Shown: piece by piece, positions 38,917-43,818 of the stretch
Numbering within the stretch: the first letter of the stretch is position 1
Layout of the letters: each line of letters begins with the position of its first letter
Assembly: GCF_009765705.1 (NCBI RefSeq)
Contig: NZ_LMUX01000009.1
Span: 197,335-241,152 of the forward strand
Length of the DNA: 43,818 bases
Source: Burkholderia sp. L27(2015)
GTDB lineage: Bacteria; Pseudomonadota; Gammaproteobacteria; Burkholderiales; Burkholderiaceae
Direction: 5' to 3'
Notes under the pieces: model-generated
Seen by the model: the letters and a program-made list of their open reading frames with translations, nothing else
The model's database searches: none
What the model was told of the DNA's origin: nothing
Made by a program: the position numbers and the translations under genes

Positions 38917-39270
38917 ATGCAACTGTTACTGACCTGGTTGATCAATGCGCTCGCGCTGGTCATCATCACGCGTCTGATCCCCTCGATTCAAATCAGTGGG
39001 TTCGGTACCGCGATGATCGTGGCCGTAGTGCTGGGCCTGATCAATGCTTCGCTGCGGCCGATCCTGATCCTGCTGACCTTGCCGGTTACGTTGATCACGC
39101 TCGGGTTCTTCATCCTGGTCGTCAATGCGTTGATGTTCTGGCTATGCGCATCGCTATTGAAAGGCTTCGAGGTGTCGGGGTTTTGGTCGGCATTTTTTGG
39201 CTCCCTACTCTATAGCTGTGTGTCCTGGGTGCTGTCGGCCGTGATTTTCGGTCACCGGACCGCGTTCTGA
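38917..39270 (+). CDS. phage-holin-like / YvlD family membrane protein
   Basis: A 117-aa inner-membrane protein with four hydrophobic helices (LLTWLINALALVIITRLIP, MIVAVVLGLINASL, ILILLTLPVTLITLGFFILVVNALMFWL, FFGSLLYSCVSWVLSAVIF). The pattern N-A-L-R-P-x-L near ASLRPILILLTLP is the mark of the phage holin family 4 / YvlD group; in chromosomes these are not phage genes and their function is unknown. The ATG at 38917 is set by TTAGGAGG. It lies between ahcY and metF, as in other Burkholderia. Confidence 0.88.
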   Translation: MQLLLTWLINALALVIITRLIPSIQISGFGTAMIVAVVLGLINASLRPILILLTLPVTLITLGFFILVVNALMFWLCASLLKGFEVSGFWSAFFGSLLYSCVSWVLSAVIFGHRTAF

Positions 39271-39287
39271 TCAGTTATCTATTCTCT

Positions 39288-40130
39288 ATGCACGCCACTG
39301 AACTTTCCTTCGAGTTTTTCCCGCCCAAGACGGCCGAGGGGCTCGACAAGCTGCGCGCCGCGCGCGTAGAGCTATTGCCGCTGAACCCGAAGTTCGTGTC
39401 CGTCACGTTCGGCGCCGGCGGTTCGACCCAGCAGGGCACGCTCGATACGGTGCTCGCACTGGCCAGCGACGGTGCGCAGGCCGCGCCGCACTTGTCGTGC
39501 GTGGGTTCGTCGCGCACCAATATTCGCGAGATCCTGAATCAGTATCGGCACAATGGCATTCGCCATATCGTGGCCTTGCGGGGCGACTTGCCGTCGGGCA
39601 TGGGCGAAATCGGCGAGTTTCGCTATGCGTCGGAGCTGGTCGAATTTATCCGCGCTGAAACCGGCGATTGGTTCAACATCGAAGTCGCGGCTTATCCGGA
39701 ATATCACCCACAGTGCAAGTCGCCGCGGCACGACCTCGACAATTTCGCACGCAAGGTGAAAGCGGGCGCGGACTCGGCGATCACGCAATATTTCTTCAAT
39801 GCCGATGCCTACTTTCGCTTCCTTGACGACATCCGCAAGCTAGGCGTCGATATTCCCGTCACACCCGGCATCATGCCGATCACCAACTTTACGCAACTGA
39901 TGCGGTTTTCCGAAATGTGCGGTGCCGAGGTGCCGCGCTGGATTGCGCGCCGACTCGAGAGTTTCGGTGACGATCGCGAGTCGATCCGTGCGTTCGGGCT
40001 CGACGTCGTCACGGCGTTGTGCCAGCGCCTTATCGACGCCGGCGCGCCGGGCTTGCATTTTTATACGCTCAATAGCCCGACGGCCACTCGCGCGATCGGC
40101 GAGCGGTTGAATTTGCGGGAAAACTCGTAA
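39288..40130 (+). CDS. metF: 5,10-methylenetetrahydrofolate reductase
   Basis: A 280-aa FAD-dependent cytosolic enzyme that makes 5-methyl-THF, the methyl donor for methionine synthesis. Family motifs seen: ELSFEFFPPKT at the N-terminus (catalytic Glu), SVTFGAGGST, HIVALRGDLP and AAYPEYHPQ, and QYFFNADAYFRF. Length matches MetF-type single-domain reductases. No good ribosome site precedes the ATG, and it starts 17 nt after the membrane-protein gene, so translation may depend on coupling to it. Confidence 0.96.
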   Translation: MHATELSFEFFPPKTAEGLDKLRAARVELLPLNPKFVSVTFGAGGSTQQGTLDTVLALASDGAQAAPHLSCVGSSRTNIREILNQYRHNGIRHIVALRGDLPSGMGEIGEFRYASELVEFIRAETGDWFNIEVAAYPEYHPQCKSPRHDLDNFARKVKAGADSAITQYFFNADAYFRFLDDIRKLGVDIPVTPGIMPITNFTQLMRFSEMCGAEVPRWIARRLESFGDDRESIRAFGLDVVTALCQRLIDAGAPGLHFYTLNSPTATRAIGERLNLRENS

Positions 40131-40286
40131 ATACGCTTATTTGCGAGCAAATTCTTAAAATCGGCCGCGCAGACGACTCGTAATGCGATACCGCGGTTTT
40201 TTACCACTTGTTGAAGCGAATATTCGCCAGTAGAGTGTGTCGGCCAGCGTCGGCATGGTCGACGTTTGAAACTGGAGAAAAAACGC
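40131..40286 (+). promoter_or_regulatory. dppA promoter with an internal palindrome
   Basis: Candidate promoter TTGTTG (40208-40213), 17-bp spacer, TAGAGT (40231-40236). The spacer contains the perfect 12-bp palindrome GCGAATATTCGC (40216-40227), placed where a repressor would block polymerase. A T run at 40197-40202 after a weak CCGCG/CGCGG stem might end metF transcription. Confidence 0.4.
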
Positions 40287-41942
40287 ATGAACCAACGTAT
40301 TGAACGCGCGTTACGGCGTGCGGCAGTAGTAGGCACGCTGGCGGCTTCCGTCGCCGGTTGCGTGGCGGGGTTGTCGATGCTTACGTCGGCCAGCGCCAGC
40401 GCTGCCACCTTGCCCAACAAGACTCTCGTCTTTTGCTCCGAAGGCAGCCCGGCCGGGTTCGACCCTGCGCAGTACACCACCAGCGTCGAATTCACGGCAT
40501 CCGGTCATTCGATCTTCGATCAACTGATCGAATTCGAGCGCGGCACGACCAAGATCGTGCCGGGGTTGGCCGAAAGCTGGGATATTTCGCCCGATGGCCT
40601 GCAGTACACGTTCCATTTGCGGCACGGCGTGAAATTCCACACCACCTCGTATTTCAAACCGACTCGCGAGTTCAATGCGGACGACGTGGTATTCAGCTTC
40701 GATCGCATGCTCAACCCGGATAACACCTTTCGCAAGGCCTATCCGGTAGCGTTCCCGTATTTCACCGATATGGGGCTGGATAAGAATATCGTCAAGATCG
40801 AGAAGCTCGATCCGTACACAGTGCGCTTCACGCTCAACGCGATCAACGCGCCGTTGCTGCAGGATTTGGCGATGCCGTTCGCTTCCGTGCAGTCGGCCGA
40901 ATACGCGGACCAATTGCTTAAGGCTGGCCATGCATCGGATATCAACTTGCAGCCGATCGGCACTGGGCCCTTTATCTTCCGCAGCTACCAGAAGGACGCC
41001 ACGATACGCTACGACGGCAACCCCGACTATTGGATGCCCGGCGCAGTCAAAGTCAGCAAGCTGATTTTCTCGATTACGCCCGACGCATCGGTGCGCTTGC
41101 AAAAGCTCAAGGAAAACGAGTGTCAGGTGATGTCTTACCCGAAGCCGGCGGACATCGCCCAAATCAAGGCCGACAGCAACCTGCAGTTGCCGAACCAGGT
41201 CGGGTTCAACCTCGGTTACGTCGCGTATAACACCACGCACAAGCCGCTCGATAACGTCGACGTGCGTCGCGCGCTCGATATGGCCATCAACAAGCCGGCG
41301 ATTATCCAATCGGTCTATCAGGGCGCCGGTCAGGCAGCAGTCAATCCGATGCCGCCGACCCAGTGGTCATACGATAAAAACACCAAAGGTGCGCCTTACG
41401 ACACCGCAAAAGCCAAAGCGCTGTTGACCAAGGCCGGTTTTCCGAACGGCTTTGAAATCACGCTATGGGCCATGCCGGTGCAGCGTCCGTATAACCCGAA
41501 CGCGCGCTTGATGGCGGAAATGATCCAATCCGATTGGGCGAAGATCGGCGTGAAAGCCAATATCGTGACCTACGAATGGGGTGAGTACATCAAGCGCGCT
41601 CATGCGGGCGAACACGATGCAATGTTGATAGGCTGGACTGGCGATAACGGCGATCCGGACAACTGGCTCGGCGTGCTGCTCGGTTGCGACGCGGTCAAGG
41701 GCAGCAATTTCTCGAAGTTCTGCTACAAACCGTTCGACGACCTCGTCATGAAGGGACGCCAGACCACCGACATCGCGAAGCGGACCCAGTACTATATTGA
41801 GGCCCAACAGATTTTCGAGCAGCAATTGCCGTTCTCGCCAATCGCCCACTCGACTGTCTATCAGCCGATCGCAAAAAGCGTGACTGACTTCAAGATCGAT
41901 CCGTTCGGCCCGACGATATTTACCGGGGTGGGCATGAAGTAA
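40287..41942 (+). CDS. dppA: dipeptide/oligopeptide ABC transporter substrate-binding protein
   Basis: Periplasmic protein of 551 aa in the SBP_bac_5 (DppA/OppA) family. The signal peptide ends near SASASAATLP. The family lipid-like start LVFCSEGSPAGFDPAQYTT, the G-L-A-E-S-W-x-x-S-x-D-G-x-x-Y-T-F-x-L-R motif (about residues 93-113) and HDAMLIGWTGDNGDPDNWL are all as in DppA. DppA binds dipeptides, and relatives bind heme or other peptides. The ATG at 40287 follows GGAGAAAAAA. First gene of a dpp-type operon with dppB 10 nt later. Confidence 0.93.
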   Translation: MNQRIERALRRAAVVGTLAASVAGCVAGLSMLTSASASAATLPNKTLVFCSEGSPAGFDPAQYTTSVEFTASGHSIFDQLIEFERGTTKIVPGLAESWDISPDGLQYTFHLRHGVKFHTTSYFKPTREFNADDVVFSFDRMLNPDNTFRKAYPVAFPYFTDMGLDKNIVKIEKLDPYTVRFTLNAINAPLLQDLAMPFASVQSAEYADQLLKAGHASDINLQPIGTGPFIFRSYQKDATIRYDGNPDYWMPGAVKVSKLIFSITPDASVRLQKLKENECQVMSYPKPADIAQIKADSNLQLPNQVGFNLGYVAYNTTHKPLDNVDVRRALDMAINKPAIIQSVYQGAGQAAVNPMPPTQWSYDKNTKGAPYDTAKAKALLTKAGFPNGFEITLWAMPVQRPYNPNARLMAEMIQSDWAKIGVKANIVTYEWGEYIKRAHAGEHDAMLIGWTGDNGDPDNWLGVLLGCDAVKGSNFSKFCYKPFDDLVMKGRQTTDIAKRTQYYIEAQQIFEQQLPFSPIAHSTVYQPIAKSVTDFKIDPFGPTIFTGVGMK

Positions 41943-41952
41943 GGCCGCTTAG

Positions 41953-42963
41953 ATGTTGCGATTTTTCCTGCGCCGTCTCGGGATGGTGGTGCCGACTTTT
42001 ATCGGCATTACCGTCCTGGCGTTTGCGCTCATCCATCTGATCCCGGGCGACCCCATCGAAGTGATGATGGGGGAGCGCGCGGTCGATCCGCAGATGCATG
42101 CCGAAGCGCTACATCGTTTCGGTCTCGATTTGCCGCTACCGGTCCAATATCTGCATTACATCGAGCGTGCGGCTCATGGCGATCTGGGCGCGTCCATCGT
42201 CACTAATATCAGCGTGCTGAATGAGTTCTTCACACGCTTTCCGGCTACGGTCGAACTATCGTTATGCGCGCTGTTCTTTGCGCTCGTCATAGGCATTCCG
42301 GCGGGTGTCATCGCGGCGCTCAGGCGCGGCACGGCGGTTGACCACAGCGTGATGGGCGCCGCGTTGACCGGCTATTCGATGCCGATCTTCTGGTGGGGCT
42401 TGATACTCATCATGTTCTTTTCGGTGACGCTGGGCTGGACGCCGGTGTCGGGTCGCATCTCGGTCGAATACGATGTGCCGTTCGTGACCGGCTTTATGCT
42501 GATCGACTCATGGCTCGGTGGAGACCCCGGCGCGTTCTCGTCGGCCGTGAGCCATCTGATCTTGCCGTCCATCGTATTGGGCACCATACCGCTGGCCGTG
42601 ATTGCCCGCATGACGCGCTCCTCGATGCTCGAAGTGCTGCGCGAAGATTACATACGCACTGCACGCGCCAAAGGGTTGAGCCCGGCGCGCGTGATCATCA
42701 TGCACGCGCTGCGCAATGCGCTGATCCCCGTAGTGACGGTGATCGGCCTGCAAGTGGGTACCTTGCTGGCCGGCGCGGTGCTGACTGAGACCTTGTTCTC
42801 GTGGCCCGGCATCGGCAAATGGCTGATCGACGCGATTGCGCGCCGCGACTATCCCGTGGTGCAGGGCGGTATCTTGTTGATCGCCACGCTGGTGATTTTC
42901 GTCAACTTGCTGGTCGATCTGCTGTACGGCGTGCTCAATCCGCGCATCCGGCACGCCCGCTAA
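41953..42963 (+). CDS. dppB: dipeptide ABC transporter permease DppB
   Basis: A 336-aa inner-membrane permease. The N-terminus MLRFFLRRLGMVVPTFIGITVLAFALIHLIPGDPI is the family start; the ATPase-docking EAA loop is near DYIRTARAKGLSPARVIIMHALRNALIPVV, and the C-terminus LVDLLYGVLNPRIRHAR is typical. About six helices. It lies 10 nt after dppA and 13 nt before dppC, so it is co-transcribed. Confidence 0.95.
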   Translation: MLRFFLRRLGMVVPTFIGITVLAFALIHLIPGDPIEVMMGERAVDPQMHAEALHRFGLDLPLPVQYLHYIERAAHGDLGASIVTNISVLNEFFTRFPATVELSLCALFFALVIGIPAGVIAALRRGTAVDHSVMGAALTGYSMPIFWWGLILIMFFSVTLGWTPVSGRISVEYDVPFVTGFMLIDSWLGGDPGAFSSAVSHLILPSIVLGTIPLAVIARMTRSSMLEVLREDYIRTARAKGLSPARVIIMHALRNALIPVVTVIGLQVGTLLAGAVLTETLFSWPGIGKWLIDAIARRDYPVVQGGILLIATLVIFVNLLVDLLYGVLNPRIRHAR

Positions 42964-42976
42964 CGAGAGCCCAGTC

Positions 42977-43818
42977 ATGGAAGAGTTTCAGGTTTCATCG
43001 TCGCAACTGCCGGGCCACGCATCGTCCCAGGTGCCGTCGCACGTAAGCTCGCAGCCACCCTCGCAGGCGTCTTCGTTGGCTGCGGACGTGTCACAGTCGC
43101 AGCCATCCCTGTCGCCGAACCCCACGCCGCTGCCTCCGACCGGTGGGTTGCCGGCGGCGCGCGCGTTTTGGAAGCAGTTTTCGAAAAATCGTGGCGCGAC
43201 GGTGGCGGCCGCATTGCTGGTGGTGCTGATATTGGTGGCGGTGTTCGCACCGTGGCTCGCGCCGCATAGCCCGATCGAGCAATACCGTGAGTTCGTCAAA
43301 ATCCCGCCGGCTTGCTTCAGCGGCGGTTCCTGGCATTTCTTGCTCGGCACCGACGAAGCCGGCCGCGACATCCTTTCGCGGCTGATGTTCGGCGCGCGGC
43401 TGTCGCTATTTATCGGCCTGGTGTCGGTCGGTCTCGCGCTGATTCCCGGCATCGTGCTCGGATTGATCGCGGCATTTTTCAGTCGATGGTTCGACACCCC
43501 GATCATGCGTTTGATGGATGTGCTGCTGGCCTTGCCTTCGCTGCTGCTGGCCGTCGCCGTAGTGGCGGTGTTGGGGCCCGGCCTTGCCAACACCATGATG
43601 GCGATCGGGATTGTCGGACTGCCCGGGTACGTGCGTCTCACGCGCGCGGCAGCATTGGGCGAGCTGCAAAAAGAATACGTCACCGCCTCGCGTGTGGCGG
43701 GTGCCGGTTCCTTGCGCTTGATGTTCTCGCAGGTGCTGCCCAACTGCACCGCGCCGTTGATCGTGCAGGGCACGCTCGGTTTTTCGACCGCGATACTCGA
43801 TGCCGCGGCGCTCGGCTT
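42977..43818 (+). CDS. dppC: dipeptide ABC transporter permease DppC (3' end outside window)
   Basis: Open from the ATG at 42977 to the window end, so 280 aa are seen without a stop. The core is clear: first helix VAAALLVVLILVAVFAPWLAPH, then HFLLGTDEAGRDILSRLMFGARLSL, the diagnostic DppC/OppC block, and the start of the EAA loop (LTRAAALGELQKEYVTASRVAGA). Before the core is an unusual N-terminal tail of about 60 residues rich in Ser, Gln and Pro (SSSQLPGHASSQVPSH, SSQPPSQASS, SQSQPSLSPNPTPLPP), with a repeated S-S/S-Q pattern. It would sit in the cytoplasm. DppC normally has a short tail. Confidence 0.93.
   Translation, partial: MEEFQVSSSQLPGHASSQVPSHVSSQPPSQASSLAADVSQSQPSLSPNPTPLPPTGGLPAARAFWKQFSKNRGATVAAALLVVLILVAVFAPWLAPHSPIEQYREFVKIPPACFSGGSWHFLLGTDEAGRDILSRLMFGARLSLFIGLVSVGLALIPGIVLGLIAAFFSRWFDTPIMRLMDVLLALPSLLLAVAVVAVLGPGLANTMMAIGIVGLPGYVRLTRAAALGELQKEYVTASRVAGAGSLRLMFSQVLPNCTAPLIVQGTLGFSTAILDAAALG

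Noticed and set aside
38917-39270. Prophage holin
   Set aside because: The name comes from the family only; the gene lies in the conserved ahcY-metF block without any phage genes.

Overview
The window is a typical piece of the main chromosome of a betaproteobacterium of the Burkholderiaceae (Burkholderia sensu lato). The evidence is high GC with strong third-position bias, Burkholderia-type proteins (the MEQYHGTT start of HslV, a DksA with a single Cys, a MetX-MetW pair, RegB/RegA), a SAH riboswitch in front of ahcY, and the familiar blocks argB - 5'-nucleotidase - slmA - metX - metW - ampG, cobW - dksA - hslV - hslU, xerC - DUF484 - dapF - lpxL // metK, and ahcY - holin-like - metF. Genus cannot be fixed from sequence alone. 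Signs of decay and many short repeats would fit a host-adapted lineage such as Mycetohabitans, but this is a guess.

Layout. 1-4.3 kb: end of an alpha/beta hydrolase, converging on a minus-strand operon for a nitrate/sulfonate/taurine-type ABC importer that carries a MetX-fold hydrolase. 4.6-9.6 kb: DedA protein, periplasmic M48 protease, AmpG-like permease, then metW and metX. 9.8-12.1 kb: an accessory patch, a decayed three-gene PAAR (type VI secretion spike) cassette lying between slmA and the metX promoter. 12.1-17.8 kb: slmA, HAD nucleotidase and argB on the minus strand; then an ECF sigma factor, a small zinc-binding anti-sigma-like protein and the redox two-component pair regB-regA on the plus strand. 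17.8-22.0 kb: hslUV, dksA, COG0523 GTPase. 22.3-26.0 kb: xerC, DUF484, dapF, lpxL. 26.1-30.6 kb: metK, an amino-acid permease, srkA and a small conserved protein. 31.0-37.0 kb: an RND tripartite efflux operon. 37.1-40.1 kb: riboswitch, ahcY, a small membrane protein and metF. 40.2-43.8 kb: start of a dipeptide-type ABC importer operon (dppA, dppB, partial dppC).

Together, metX/metW, metK, ahcY and metF make up much of the methionine/SAM/SAH cycle, spread over about 32 kb in separate transcription units. ahcY carries a recognisable SAH riboswitch. metX and metK have long leaders (about 230 and 165 nt) with possible secondary structure.

The least ordinary signals are: (1) the PAAR cassette, in which two adjacent genes are each restored by adding back one base; (2) a set of unrelated short tandem-repeat arrays (units of 11-23 bp), most of them at or just after stop codons in intergenic gaps, with matching low-complexity expansions inside several proteins; (3) a perfect 9-bp inverted repeat whose 3' arm ends one base before the regB start codon, suggesting translational coupling to the anti-sigma-like gene; and (4) a metK/lpxL bidirectional promoter whose -10 hexamers overlap. 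No rRNA, tRNA, CRISPR array, intact insertion sequence or prophage was seen.
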